A stretch of DNA of 64,000 nucleotides from Mesonia oceanica (GTDB lineage Bacteria; Bacteroidota; Bacteroidia; Flavobacteriales; Flavobacteriaceae): contig NZ_CABVMM010000004.1 of the NCBI RefSeq assembly GCF_902499555.1, positions 248,001-312,000 on the forward strand, in the 5' to 3' direction. Position numbers and translations under genes: made by a program. The notes below the pieces were generated by a model that had not been told where the DNA came from, did not search any database, and worked only from the letters and a program-made list of their open reading frames with translations. Of the stretch, positions 28,835 to 38,080 are shown piece by piece. Every line of letters starts with the position of its first letter. Position 1 is the stretch's first letter.

Positions 28835-29920
28835 ATGATTACCCCAAAAGCTTTCTTCTTTAGTTTATTGATAATCCTAAGCATAGCTTGCAAAAACGAG
28901 CATAAACCACAGGAAAAAAAGTTATCTTCAAAAAAAGAAAAGCAACTTACCAATTATTTAAATAGTGAACTTGAAAACACACTTGGTCTGGCTGTTGCCG
29001 TTATTAAAGACGGGGAGTTAATTTATGAGAATTACCTGGGTAAAGAAAACCTGAGCGGAAAACCGGTGAATAAAAACACCATCTTTCCGCTCTATTCTAT
29101 TTCTAAGCTAATTACTTCCACAGCTATTTTTCAACTGATCGAAGAAAATAAACTTCAGTTGGACGATAAAATTTCATTGTATTTAGATCATCTTCCCAAA
29201 AGTTGGCAAACTATAAAGATTAAGCATTTACTCTCCCATTCTTCAGGACTTCCTGATTATGATGTTTTAAGTGGAAAAGTTTCAGACAGCATTACCTTCA
29301 AAAAATTAACTGAAAAAGAACTTCGTTTTGAAAAAGGGGAACGTTGGGAATACAACCAGACTAATTTTTGGTTTCTTTCAAAAATTATTGAGAAAGTAAC
29401 TCATAAAAGTTACGAAGAGTTTGTAAAAGAAAATCAGTTTCAGCATAACCAACTACTTTTCTCTTCCAACTTTATAGATCCTGTAAAAAATAGAAGCTTT
29501 AAGTATAATTTCAATCCGGACACGAAACAATGGGAAAAGGTTTCTTTAGATTTTGGAGATAGAACTAACGCTGCCGGAGGCATTAATCTCACCCTAAATC
29601 AATTTGTAGAGTGGACAAAAGATTTTGACAACAATCAATTGATCAGTCCCACAACTAAAGAGAAAATGTGGACACCTTTTAATTACCAACAAGCATTTTA
29701 CTTCAATAATAAAAAAGATGAGTTTCTGTATGGTTGGGAACAGTATTCCTCTAACAACGAAATTTCATACGGCTTTACGGGAGGTTTAGTGACAGGCTAC
29801 AGAAAATTTATTCATCAAGATATGACCATTATTGTGTTCACTAATGGCTTAAAAGAAAAACCTATTCACAATAAAATTATCAGCAAAATTGCCGGAATCG
29901 TTGATTCTGAACTCAACTAA
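28835..29920 (+). CDS. Serine hydrolase, beta-lactamase/class C type, lipoprotein
   Basis: The 361-residue product has a lipobox (LSIACKNE). It carries the S-x-x-K motif in YSISKLITS and the Y-x-N motif in EYNQTNFW. The third motif near the C-terminus (GFTGGLV) replaces KTG, as in many esterase-type members. These proteins hydrolyse esters, D-peptides or lactams; the substrate cannot be told. Confidence 0.85.
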   Translation: MITPKAFFFSLLIILSIACKNEHKPQEKKLSSKKEKQLTNYLNSELENTLGLAVAVIKDGELIYENYLGKENLSGKPVNKNTIFPLYSISKLITSTAIFQLIEENKLQLDDKISLYLDHLPKSWQTIKIKHLLSHSSGLPDYDVLSGKVSDSITFKKLTEKELRFEKGERWEYNQTNFWFLSKIIEKVTHKSYEEFVKENQFQHNQLLFSSNFIDPVKNRSFKYNFNPDTKQWEKVSLDFGDRTNAAGGINLTLNQFVEWTKDFDNNQLISPTTKEKMWTPFNYQQAFYFNNKKDEFLYGWEQYSSNNEISYGFTGGLVTGYRKFIHQDMTIIVFTNGLKEKPIHNKIISKIAGIVDSELN

Positions 29921-30010
29921 TTAAATACTCCTCTTCCTTTAAAACCGATACCCTTTGCTGGTTGAAGGCTTGTACAGATCACACTTTTCTTTCATAAAAA
30001 ATTGAAAACC

Positions 30011-30053
30011 TGATTTTTGTCATTTTTCAACAAGTACTCCTCTTCTATTTTTG
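30011..30053 (+). promoter_or_regulatory. FNR-like box and promoter of uspA-hemN
   Basis: TGATTTTTGTCA (30011-30022) is an FNR/FixK-like half-site pair with a 4-bp spacer. The -7 element TATTTTTG (30046-30053) follows with 33 bp between centres, which places the box near -41 of the likely start site, as for class II activation. The same 33-bp geometry recurs at four other promoters in this window. Confidence 0.7.
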
Positions 30054-30078
30054 CTTTAAAATATAATGTACGAGGAAG

Positions 30079-30897
30079 ATGAATATTTTAATGCCTACTG
30101 ATTTTTCTGAAAACTCATGGAACGCGATTAGCTATGCTTTATCGTTCTTTAAGAACGTGTACACAAATTTTTATTTTTTACACGTAGAAGCTTCCGAATG
30201 GGAAGAAGAGGAAGAAAACCTGCATACCATTCAGGTAAAAGCCAAAAGTTCTGCTAAAGCATTTCAAACTTTACTAGGGCGTTTGGGAGAAGAAAAGCTC
30301 AATAAAAAACATCAGTTTTTTACTTCGTTAGAACAAGGTCACTTTGTAGAAACCATTCGTCAACACGTTAGTGAACGTGATATCGATTTTATTGTCATGG
30401 GTACTCAAGGAGCAAGCGGTTACAAAAAAGCTACTGTAGGAAGTCATTCTACCGAAGTGATTACCCGCGTTAAATGTCCGGTGTTAGTGATTCCCGAGCA
30501 TGCCACTTATCGCGAACCCAAGAATATTACTTTTCCTACAGATTTCAATATTTCTTATAAAAATAAGGTCATCCATACCCTAAAGCAAGTATGCCATTTT
30601 AATGATTCTGCATTGCGAGTGCTTTATCTTTCTAAAAAAAGTGAAGAACTTACTGAACGTCAAGAGAGCAACAAAAGTTACCTAAAAGAGCAGTTATTAG
30701 AAATTGAACATAGCTTTCATTACACTAGGAACAATACTTTGGAAGAAGCGGTAGAATCCTTTGTATCTTCAAATGAAACCCAAGTAATAACGATGATGGC
30801 AAAGAACCTGAACTTTTTTCAGCATATTTTATTTCATCCTGTAGCGAAAAAAATTAGCTATCACAAAGAAGTTCCGTTTTTAGTTTTACACGAATAA
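30079..30897 (+). CDS. Universal stress protein, tandem UspA domains
   Basis: The 272-residue product has a first USP domain with the ATP-binding signature GTQGASGYKKATVGSHSTEV and the opening ILMPTDFSENSWNAI. A second, degenerate domain starts at KNITFPTDFN (about residue 150). The neighbour hemN starts 11 bp downstream. The FNR-like box upstream ties the pair to oxygen limitation, when Usp proteins are often induced. Confidence 0.88.
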   Translation: MNILMPTDFSENSWNAISYALSFFKNVYTNFYFLHVEASEWEEEEENLHTIQVKAKSSAKAFQTLLGRLGEEKLNKKHQFFTSLEQGHFVETIRQHVSERDIDFIVMGTQGASGYKKATVGSHSTEVITRVKCPVLVIPEHATYREPKNITFPTDFNISYKNKVIHTLKQVCHFNDSALRVLYLSKKSEELTERQESNKSYLKEQLLEIEHSFHYTRNNTLEEAVESFVSSNETQVITMMAKNLNFFQHILFHPVAKKISYHKEVPFLVLHE

Positions 30898-30908
30898 GAA
30901 AAGAGCAT

Positions 30909-32270
30909 ATGTGTCAACCACTCATTCAAAAATATAATATTCCAGGTCCTAGGTATACCAGTTACCCAACTGTTCCGTATTGGGAGGAAGCTACTTTTTC
31001 TAGTAACAATTGGAAGAAATCGGTACTTGAATCGTTTGAAGAAAGTAATACTTCTGAAGGAATTAGCCTTTACATTCACTTACCTTACTGTGAAAGCATG
31101 TGTACCTTTTGCGGTTGTAACAAACGTATTACCAAACGTCATGAGGTCGAAGAACCCTACATTACTTCTGTTTTAAAAGAATGGCAGTTGTATTTAGATT
31201 TTCTACCGGAAAGACCACGTATCAAAGAAATACATTTAGGGGGTGGAACGCCCACTTTCTTCTCTCCGGAAAATTTGCAGGAACTTATTAAAGGGATTTT
31301 GAAAAGTGCTAAGTTGGCTGAAAATTATCAGTTTAGTTTTGAAGGGCATCCCAACAACACGACCAAAGAACATTTAGAAGCACTTTATCAAGTTGGTTTT
31401 AGAAGGGTAAGTTATGGAGTACAAGATTATGATATAAAAGTTCAGCAAGCCATCCATCGAATTCAACCTTTTGAAAAAGTAAAACAAGCGACAGAAATGG
31501 CTCGTGAGATTGGTTATACATCCATTAGTCACGATATTATTTTTGGTTTACCTTTTCAGAGTATCGAAGCGGTTAAAAATACGATTTTAAAAACCCAAGA
31601 ATTAATGCCCGATCGAATTGCGTTTTACAGTTACGCACACGTTCCGTGGATCAAAGGAAACGGGCAACGCGGTTATAGCGAAGAGCATTTACCTTCCGCA
31701 GAAATTAAACGTAAGCAATATCAATTAGGAAAAGAATTGCTGGAAGAAATAGGTTATGTAGAAATTGGGATGGATCATTTTGCTTTAAAAACCGATGATT
31801 TGTATCAATCTTTAGAAGCCAAACAATTGCATAGAAACTTTATGGGCTATACCGCTTCTAAAACCCAACTAATGATTGGTTTGGGAGTCTCTTCCATTAG
31901 TGATAGTTGGTATGGTTTTGCGCAAAACTCGAAGAGTATTGACGAATATCAAGAATTAGTCAATAATGGTGAATTACCCGTATTTAGAGGACATTTATTA
32001 AACGATGAGGATTTAATCATCAGAAAACATATTTTAAACTTGATGTGCCATTTGCAAACTAATCTTTCTATAAAAGATAATTTGTTTGAGCTTCCTGAAA
32101 TACTGGAACGCTTAGAAGAAATGGAAAAAGATCAATTAATCGAAGTACTCCCGGCATCACTACAAATCACAGAAAAGGGAAGGCCATTTGTAAGAAATAT
32201 ATGTATGGCGTTCGATTTACGCTTACAACGAAATAAACCGGAAACTAGATTATTCTCGATGACGGTTTAA
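30909..32270 (+). CDS. hemN: Oxygen-independent coproporphyrinogen III dehydrogenase
   Basis: The 453-residue radical-SAM enzyme has its [4Fe-4S] motif in YCESMCTFC (Cys61, Cys65, Cys68), followed by Gly-Cys as in HemN. HLGGGTPTF and the C-terminal HemN domain are present. It converts coproporphyrinogen III to protoporphyrinogen IX without O2, so it supplies haem (for example to the cbb3 oxidase) when oxygen is low. Co-transcription with the Usp gene under an FNR-like box fits. Confidence 0.93.
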   Translation: MCQPLIQKYNIPGPRYTSYPTVPYWEEATFSSNNWKKSVLESFEESNTSEGISLYIHLPYCESMCTFCGCNKRITKRHEVEEPYITSVLKEWQLYLDFLPERPRIKEIHLGGGTPTFFSPENLQELIKGILKSAKLAENYQFSFEGHPNNTTKEHLEALYQVGFRRVSYGVQDYDIKVQQAIHRIQPFEKVKQATEMAREIGYTSISHDIIFGLPFQSIEAVKNTILKTQELMPDRIAFYSYAHVPWIKGNGQRGYSEEHLPSAEIKRKQYQLGKELLEEIGYVEIGMDHFALKTDDLYQSLEAKQLHRNFMGYTASKTQLMIGLGVSSISDSWYGFAQNSKSIDEYQELVNNGELPVFRGHLLNDEDLIIRKHILNLMCHLQTNLSIKDNLFELPEILERLEEMEKDQLIEVLPASLQITEKGRPFVRNICMAFDLRLQRNKPETRLFSMTV

Positions 32271-32324
32271 GTAGTAATTAAAATAGGAATAGGTTAAGTT
32301 TTATTAGTAGGTTAGTAGGTTGGT

Positions 32325-32372
32325 CAACACCCTGAGGTTTTTACGGAAACTGAAGGGTGTTGCTATTTTTGG
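32325..32372 (+). terminator. Terminator after hemN
   Basis: AACACCCT pairs with AGGGTGTT, with inner pairing GTTT/AAAC. GCTATTTTT follows. It lies between hemN and the convergent truncated haemoglobin gene. Confidence 0.6.
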
Positions 32373-32386
32373 AAGAAGAAAAAGAC

Positions 32387-32770
32387 CTACTTGGGTCTCG
32401 CCATAAAAATTTTCATCTGGAAGTTAGTAGCCATATTCCGAGCATTGAATTTAGCACGTTCGGCAAGCTCTCCTTCAAAATATTCATCAATAGTATTTAC
32501 CCAAAGGTTGAGCCACACCCCAAAATGTTTGGCTTCAATTTGATGATTAAAATTATAATCAACCATAATATGAGCTCTCCCTGGACGACCGCGATACTTT
32601 CCTACAAAAAACAAATTGCTTTCCCAGAAATCGGTTAATTTCTCTAAGTGATGATCCCAATTAGTAATGGTTTCATTAAAAAAAGAGCCAATCTCAGGAT
32701 TGGCTCTTACTTTATCGTAAAACCGATGTACTAATAATTGCACATCGGCTCTATTTTCTATATGTTTCAT
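32387..32770 (-). CDS. Group III truncated haemoglobin
   Basis: The 127-residue globin shows the group III pattern. It has NRADVQLLVHRFYDKVRANP at the start and FF/WE helices. The proximal haem His82 lies in EAKHFGVWL. Such globins handle O2 or NO under low oxygen. It is co-oriented 6 bp downstream of a small membrane protein gene whose promoter carries an FNR-like box. Confidence 0.88.
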   Translation of the reverse strand: MKHIENRADVQLLVHRFYDKVRANPEIGSFFNETITNWDHHLEKLTDFWESNLFFVGKYRGRPGRAHIMVDYNFNHQIEAKHFGVWLNLWVNTIDEYFEGELAERAKFNARNMATNFQMKIFMARPK

Positions 32771-32776
32771 AAATTA

Positions 32777-33070
32777 TTAGAACAACAACATTAATCCGTG
32801 GTACAAAATAAATAATAAATTCACAGAAATACTTCCTACCAACGAATTAAATACTTGTTTTGCCGGTAAACAAGAAAGCACCGCAGTATTATATCCCATA
32901 CTAATCATCACCACCGCAAAAAGCTGAATCATTTGCCAAACACCGTGACCGGTCATTAAGATAAACATAGCTGCAATAGCACCTAAACAGCTAGATGCGA
33001 TAATACCAATAGCGGCACTACCATAATACATTTCTTTAAACTCACCGTAATACTTTTGATACACTGACAT
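32777..33070 (-). CDS. Small three-helix membrane protein co-transcribed with truncated haemoglobin
   Basis: The 97-residue product has three hydrophobic helices (about residues 16-40, 45-65 and 78-97). A TGHGVW loop lies between helices and two Cys (CLGA, CLPA) are within or near the helices. No family was recognised. The haemoglobin gene follows within 6 bp, and the FNR-like box 57 bp upstream puts both under the oxygen-limited regulon. Confidence 0.7.
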   Translation of the reverse strand: MSVYQKYYGEFKEMYYGSAAIGIIASSCLGAIAAMFILMTGHGVWQMIQLFAVVMISMGYNTAVLSCLPAKQVFNSLVGSISVNLLFILYHGLMLLF

Positions 33071-33096
33071 CTTCTTATGTTTTAAAAATTATAGTG

Positions 33097-33139
33097 TAAA
33101 AGTATGGGTAAAGAGAAGCTTAAAAAATGACATTGGTCA
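33097..33139 (-). promoter_or_regulatory. FNR-like box and promoter of the small membrane protein-truncated haemoglobin operon
   Basis: TGACATTGGTCA (33128-33139, plus-strand reading) lies 57 bp before the start codon. On the minus strand a TACTTTTA -7-like element (33097-33104) follows, with centres 33 bp apart, as at the other four sites. Confidence 0.65.
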
Positions 33140-33240
33140 GCTTTAAAAAATTCTTTAAAACACAATTAAAGTTATAAATATTTTAATATTATTAATTTTT
33201 ACTTTAATTTTATTTAAAATTAATTTGAATTATTTTAAAA

Positions 33241-33504
33241 ATGGCTCAACTTCCTATAAAATGTCCCAGTTGTCAAAACACCTTAGAAGTAAGTGAACTT
33301 TCCTGTGCACATTGTGAAACCAAAATTTCCGGTACTTATGGGCTTCCGGCCTTAATGCAACTTTCCATAGAAGACCAAGAATTTATACTTGAATTTGTAC
33401 TTACCGGAGGAAGTTTAAAGAAAATGGCTACCCAACTTGGTAAAAGTTATCCTACAGTAAGAAACAAACTGGACGACATTATTGAAGAATTAAATTCAAA
33501 ATAA
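33241..33504 (+). CDS. DUF2089 family zinc-ribbon/helix-turn-helix protein
   Basis: The 87-residue product has a zinc ribbon (CPSC near residue 9 and CAHC near residue 23). A short helical DNA-binding-like part follows (GGSLKKMATQLGKSYPTVRNKLDD). DUF2089 proteins are thought to be small transcription regulators. The gene is followed 7 bp later by a Yip1-like membrane protein gene, a pairing that hints at regulation of, or by, that membrane protein. Confidence 0.85.
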   Translation: MAQLPIKCPSCQNTLEVSELSCAHCETKISGTYGLPALMQLSIEDQEFILEFVLTGGSLKKMATQLGKSYPTVRNKLDDIIEELNSK

Positions 33505-33511
33505 ACTAAAG

Positions 33512-34096
33512 ATGAAAAAGATTTTATTTCAACCCTTTGAAAACTATTCTGAAAAAAAATTACTGTTTGTTGGAATTTTAGGAACACTGCTAGGTTCACT
33601 CATCGCCTATCTATTGAAAGCTAGGTTTGATGGCGTTTTAGATGTTCATTTTATAGATTCCGTAAAAATTTATGATCCGTTACTTGATAACCTAATTAAT
33701 ATTTTTAGTCTTAGCCTTGTTTTATGGATTGCAGGTAAGATCGTAAATTCAAAAACCCGATTAATAGATATTTTCAACACTTCGCTTATTGCAAGGTTGC
33801 CGTATTACCTCATCAGTTTTGCAAACATTAATGGGTATATGGGAGATTTATCTCAACGACTTTTAAATTTCTCTGCAGAAAAACCTGAACTACTTTCTAT
33901 AGAAGGTACAGACTTACTCATCATTTTAATCTTTGCATTCATTTCACTTCTTCTCCTTATCTATTACCTCTATTTACTTTATAAAGGATATCAAATTGCC
34001 ACTAACGCAAAAGGAGCTTTACCTATTATTCTATTTATTCTTGTTGTTCTTTTTGCAGAAGTACTTTCAAAATATATCATTTCTCTAATTCACTAA
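33512..34096 (+). CDS. Yip1-like integral membrane protein
   Basis: The 194-residue product has about five hydrophobic helices (near residues 18-36, 64-80, 93-104, 131-157 and 168-192). The general pattern resembles YIP1/DUF1282 proteins often found beside DUF2089. No catalytic motif was seen. Confidence 0.6.
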   Translation: MKKILFQPFENYSEKKLLFVGILGTLLGSLIAYLLKARFDGVLDVHFIDSVKIYDPLLDNLINIFSLSLVLWIAGKIVNSKTRLIDIFNTSLIARLPYYLISFANINGYMGDLSQRLLNFSAEKPELLSIEGTDLLIILIFAFISLLLLIYYLYLLYKGYQIATNAKGALPIILFILVVLFAEVLSKYIISLIH

Positions 34097-34101
34097 TTAC
34101 T

Positions 34102-35487
34102 ATGAAAAAATTATTACCGCTCCTACTTTTAATGGTATTACATTTAGGATTCTCTCAAAACCTAGCAGGAGATTGGAAAGGAAACCTTGTGTTTCAAGGA
34201 ACAACACTACCTACCATTTTTCATATTGAAAAAGCCGAAGATCATTACCAAGCTACCATGGATAGTCCCCATCAAAACGCTTATGGAATCCCTATCGATA
34301 AAGTAGAATTTTCGAACAAACAACTTACGCTAACTCAACAGGCAGCACAACTTACGTACGAAGCGGTATTAATTGATAAGAAGCATTTAGAAGGAACATT
34401 TCAACAACGCGGTTTTAGTATTCCGTTGAATCTTGAAAAACTTACTGGAGAAGAAAAAGAAACCTTAACATCAAATGCCCATCGGCCGCAAACTCCAAAA
34501 CCTCCTTATCCCTATCAAGTCGAAGAAGTTAGTTTTTACAATCCAACAGCAACTATCACTTTGGCCGGAACGCTTACAATCCCTAAAGGAAAAGGTAAAT
34601 TTCCGGCGGTGGTTCTTATATCTGGGAGCGGACCTCAAAACCGAAATGAAGAAATTTTTGAGCACCAACCTTTTAAAGTAATTGCCGATTATCTGACTAG
34701 AAACGGAATTGCCGTATTGCGTTACGACGACCGTGGCACGGCAGCTTCTGAAGGAGACTTCGCCACAGCTACCACTTTCGATTTTACAGATGATGCAAAA
34801 GCCGCTGTCGATTACTTAAAAACTAGAAAAGAAATCAACAAGAAAAAGATTGGCGCGATAGGTCATAGTGAAGGCGGTGCCATTGCCCCCATTCTTACCC
34901 AAAAAACACAACTGGATTTTATTGTTTTAATGGCCGGCCCGGGTTTACAAGGAAGTAAGCTTTTAAATCTTCAGCGTCAAAAGCAAGAAGAAATAATGGG
35001 CATTAACCCAATCATGACGCTACAACGCATGCACGTTTTTCAAGAAGTTTATGATGTTATTTTAGACACGACATTAAGTAAAGAAGAAACAAAAATTCAA
35101 ACGAAACAGGTTTTTGAAAAACATTGGGGAGATCTAATTTCTGAAGAGCAACTCAACCAAGTGGTAGAACAACATAATACCAAATGGCTAAAAACCTTTA
35201 TTCGTTTTAATCCTGCAACTTATCTTGAACAAGTAAATTGTGAAGTCTTGGCCATCAATGGTGAAAAAGACAGTCAGGTTCCTGCAGAAGAAAACTTAGC
35301 GGCTATCCACAGAAGTGTAGAAATAGCAGGTCAAAAAGTGACTACGAAAGCTTATCCTAAGCTCAATCATTTATTTCAAAAAGCTGAAACGGGAAGCGTC
35401 CAAGAATATAAGGAAATTGAACAAACCATCGACCCGCAAGTTTTAGAAGACATAACCAATTGGGTGTTAAACCAAACGAAAAATTAG
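34102..35487 (+). CDS. Exported alpha/beta hydrolase
   Basis: The 461-residue product has a signal peptide (ends HLGFSQ). A small beta domain (about 20-110) precedes an alpha/beta-hydrolase fold with oxyanion segment ISGSGPQNRNEE, nucleophile elbow IGHSEGGAIAP and late His in KLNHLFQ. The Asp is in NGEKDSQVP. Such periplasmic hydrolases in Bacteroidota act on esters or peptides; the substrate is unknown. It follows the Yip1-like gene by 5 bp. Confidence 0.85.
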   Translation: MKKLLPLLLLMVLHLGFSQNLAGDWKGNLVFQGTTLPTIFHIEKAEDHYQATMDSPHQNAYGIPIDKVEFSNKQLTLTQQAAQLTYEAVLIDKKHLEGTFQQRGFSIPLNLEKLTGEEKETLTSNAHRPQTPKPPYPYQVEEVSFYNPTATITLAGTLTIPKGKGKFPAVVLISGSGPQNRNEEIFEHQPFKVIADYLTRNGIAVLRYDDRGTAASEGDFATATTFDFTDDAKAAVDYLKTRKEINKKKIGAIGHSEGGAIAPILTQKTQLDFIVLMAGPGLQGSKLLNLQRQKQEEIMGINPIMTLQRMHVFQEVYDVILDTTLSKEETKIQTKQVFEKHWGDLISEEQLNQVVEQHNTKWLKTFIRFNPATYLEQVNCEVLAINGEKDSQVPAEENLAAIHRSVEIAGQKVTTKAYPKLNHLFQKAETGSVQEYKEIEQTIDPQVLEDITNWVLNQTKN

Positions 35488-35555
35488 TGTAATTTTATTC
35501 ATAATTCACCGACTTATTTCAAGTAATTGTTGTTGAAATAGCTTGAGCGTATCTT

Positions 35556-36392
35556 ATGAATAATTTAAAAGATTTAGAAAAATTTAGTTCGCATTTAAAA
35601 AGTTCTCCAAAAATGCCGGCCTTTTTTATTGGGCACGGCAGCCCGATGAATGCTATTGAAGACAACGAATTTGTGCAACAATTTAAAAAGTTAGGAGAAG
35701 ATATTCCCACACCACAAGCTATTATTTGCATTTCAGCGCATTGGCTCACCCAAGGTACCAAAGTTACCGCGATGCCCAACCCAAGAACAATTCACGATTT
35801 TGGGGGTTTCCCGCGTCCACTTTTTGAAGTGCAATATCCTGCTCCCGGCAATCCTGAATTGGCAAAAACAACACAGGAAATTTTACGTCCGTTTGAAGTT
35901 GAATTAGACGAACATTGGGGTTTAGACCATGGTTCTTGGACGGTTTTGCGTCACATTTACCCTGAAGCTAATATTCCTGTAATCGAATTAAGCATCGATT
36001 ACAGTCAACCGCTTTCTTTTCATTTTGATTTAGCAAAACGCTTGGCAAGCTTACGTCACCAAGGCGTTCTCATAATAGGAAGTGGAAATATTGTACACAA
36101 CCTTCGCTATGTAGATTTTAAATATATTAATCATTTAGACCACGGTTACGATTGGGCGTTTAGTATTCGGGAAAAAGTAAATGAACGAATTCTGGAAGGT
36201 AACTTTCAAGATTTAATTAATGTGCAGCAATTAGGAAAAGATTTTACCATGGCTGTGCCCAGTTACGACCATTACCTTCCTTTAATTTATAGTTTGGCTC
36301 TAAAAGATGAACAAGATGAAATTGAACTTTTCAATGATTATGTAATTGGTGGTTCATTGAGTATGACTTCAGTAAAAATTAGTGCTTCATGA
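35556..36392 (+). CDS. LigB-type extradiol dioxygenase (4,5-DOPA dioxygenase family)
   Basis: The 278-residue product carries the family motifs FIGHGSPMNAI and SAHWLTQGT. The iron-binding His residues lie in HDFGGFPRPLF and DHGSWTVLRHIYP. This YgiD-like family opens catechol rings; the physiological substrate in flavobacteria is unclear. It overlaps the next gene by 4 bp. Confidence 0.88.
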   Translation: MNNLKDLEKFSSHLKSSPKMPAFFIGHGSPMNAIEDNEFVQQFKKLGEDIPTPQAIICISAHWLTQGTKVTAMPNPRTIHDFGGFPRPLFEVQYPAPGNPELAKTTQEILRPFEVELDEHWGLDHGSWTVLRHIYPEANIPVIELSIDYSQPLSFHFDLAKRLASLRHQGVLIIGSGNIVHNLRYVDFKYINHLDHGYDWAFSIREKVNERILEGNFQDLINVQQLGKDFTMAVPSYDHYLPLIYSLALKDEQDEIELFNDYVIGGSLSMTSVKISAS

Positions 36393-37033
36393 AAAGAACC
36401 CTCAGTTATCTTTGGCCATTAACCAAAAAAGTAAACTCTGAATTTAGTGGAGAATTGGAAGTGACTTGGCTTAACGGAAAGAAAATTTTAGACACCAAAA
36501 ACGCCAATTATTCTTACGGCGCTTTACATCAAATTTTAGATGTAGCTTTACAAAAAACCAATGCGAACCGTGGCGGACATACACTTGTACTGGGCTTAGG
36601 TGGCGGAAGTATTTTGCAATTACTAAGAAAAAAATATAATTTCTACGGAAAAATCACTGCCGTAGAGTTGGATTCTAAAATCATTGAAATTGCAAAACAA
36701 GAATTCAAGATTCAGCAGTATCAACCTTTAGAAGTGATTTGTGAAGATGCCGAAAAATTTGTTCAGCAACACGATAAAAAATTCGACACCGTAATTGTTG
36801 ATTTATTTATAGATGTAAAGGTTCCCGAACAATTTTTCAAAATACAATTTTGGGAAAATTTAGCTAAGTTACTTCAACCGGAAGCCACTGTTATTTTTAA
36901 TGCCGGGATTGGCGAGCATCATCAACTAGAAATTGAAAAACTTCAGCAAGCAACTAAACAAATGATTTCTTTTCAAAAGACAACTCACGTAAAAGGAACC
37001 AATACGCTGTTGTTAGGAAAGAAAATAGAATAA
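36389..37033 (+). CDS. Spermidine-synthase-like SAM-dependent methyltransferase
   Basis: The 214-residue product has a Rossmann-type SAM pocket (LVLGLGGGSILQLL) and acidic loops (ITAVELDSKIIE, VICEDAEKFV, TVIVDLFIDV). It is close to spermidine-synthase-like proteins but lacks the N-terminal barrel. The ATGA overlap with the dioxygenase gene shows coupling. Substrate unknown. Confidence 0.78.
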   Translation: MKRTLSYLWPLTKKVNSEFSGELEVTWLNGKKILDTKNANYSYGALHQILDVALQKTNANRGGHTLVLGLGGGSILQLLRKKYNFYGKITAVELDSKIIEIAKQEFKIQQYQPLEVICEDAEKFVQQHDKKFDTVIVDLFIDVKVPEQFFKIQFWENLAKLLQPEATVIFNAGIGEHHQLEIEKLQQATKQMISFQKTTHVKGTNTLLLGKKIE

Positions 37034-37084
37034 AATTTATTTCGTTTTTCAAAAAAGATTTATTTTTACACAAAACTTGATTTT

Positions 37085-37810
37085 ATGAATTCTAATTTTT
37101 CGGAAGCTTCTACTTACGAAGCTCCTTCATTAACCCAAGATGAAATTAAAAAAGCGCAGGCCGGCTTTATCACAAAAGTGTATAGTTGGATGACTTTAGC
37201 TTTAATGATTACCGGATTGGTAGCGATTATTACCGCTTCAACACCTTCACTGCTCAATGCTGTTTTTGCCAATAGATTTGTATTTTTTGGACTTATTATT
37301 GGTGAATTTGCTTTGGTAGCTTACTTAACATCTTCTATTAAAAAATTATCGGCAAGTACTGCTATTGCTCTGTTTATTGCCTATTCTGCTTTTAACGGAT
37401 TAACTTTATCATTTATATTTTTAGCCTACACCTCGGGATCCATTGCCTCTACGTTTTTTGTCACCGCAGGAACTTTTGCCGCCATGAGCGCCTACGGTTA
37501 CTTTACCAAAAAAGATTTAACCAAAATAGGCAACTTGTGTTTTATGGCGCTTATCGGGTTAGTGATCGCTTCCGTAGTCAATTTATTCTTTCAGAATGAA
37601 ATGTTGTATTGGATTGTGACCTACGCCGGAGTTTTAATCTTTGTAGGATTAACTGCTTGGGACACACAAAAGCTAAAAAGAATTGCGGTGGAAGGGAATG
37701 AAAATTCTGAAACCGGACAAAAGCTATCCATCATTGGTGCATTAACCTTATACTTAGACTTTATCAATCTTTTCTTGTTCTTACTTCGTATTTTAGGAAA
37801 TAGAAGATAA
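37085..37810 (+). CDS. Bax inhibitor-1/YccA family membrane protein
   Basis: The 241-residue product has seven hydrophobic helices and the family landmarks YSWMTLALMITGL and WDTQKLKRIA. The C-terminal LYLDFINLFLFLLRILG is typical of BI-1 proteins. These may act as pH-sensitive calcium channels or protease modulators; the role here is unknown. Confidence 0.92.
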   Translation: MNSNFSEASTYEAPSLTQDEIKKAQAGFITKVYSWMTLALMITGLVAIITASTPSLLNAVFANRFVFFGLIIGEFALVAYLTSSIKKLSASTAIALFIAYSAFNGLTLSFIFLAYTSGSIASTFFVTAGTFAAMSAYGYFTKKDLTKIGNLCFMALIGLVIASVVNLFFQNEMLYWIVTYAGVLIFVGLTAWDTQKLKRIAVEGNENSETGQKLSIIGALTLYLDFINLFLFLLRILGNRR

Positions 37811-37828
37811 GCTATTTATAAATTTTCT

Positions 37829-37943
37829 ACGTCACCCTGAACTCGATTCAGGGTCACATTAAGCCGCTAAAAACTCACTCAAATGAGATTCCGGATCAAG
37901 CCCGCCTGCCGGACGGGCAGGTCCGGAATGACGGAATCCAAAC
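37829..37943. repeat. Intergenic REP-like hairpin elements (GTCACCCTGAA and TCCGGATCAAGC types)
   Basis: The first unit is GTCACCCTGAA-CTCGA-TTCAGGGTCAC (a 7-bp-core hairpin). The second starts GATTCCGGATCAAGC, contains CTGCCGGACGGGCAG and ends GGAATGACGGAATC. The same modules recur at 41.7-42.0 kb, so they are dispersed non-coding repeats placed between genes. Confidence 0.7.
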
Positions 37944-37947
37944 TCAT

Positions 37948-37981
37948 AAAAAATCCCTAGTTTTCACTAGGGATTTTTTTG
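37948..37981 (+). terminator. Terminator within the repeat-rich gap after the BI-1 gene
   Basis: AAATCCCTAG pairs with CTAGGGATTT around TTTTCA, followed by a T-run. Confidence 0.8.
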
Positions 37982-37989
37982 TAATATAA

Positions 37990-38074
37990 ATGTCAGTTCG
38001 AGCGGAGTCGAGAACTCCATACAGACCAAAAAACATTGAATTTAAAAACCTTTCGACTCCGCTCAAGGTGACAA
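37990..38074. repeat. Intergenic inverted repeat (GTCAGTTCGAGCGGAGTCGAG type)
   Basis: GTTCGAGCGGAGTCGAGAAC at the left and TTTCGACTCCGCTCAAGGTG at the right form an interrupted inverted repeat bounded by GTCA and TGAC. Counterparts lie at 41777-41850 and, degraded, at 44030-44079. Confidence 0.75.
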
Positions 38075-38080
38075 TTTATT

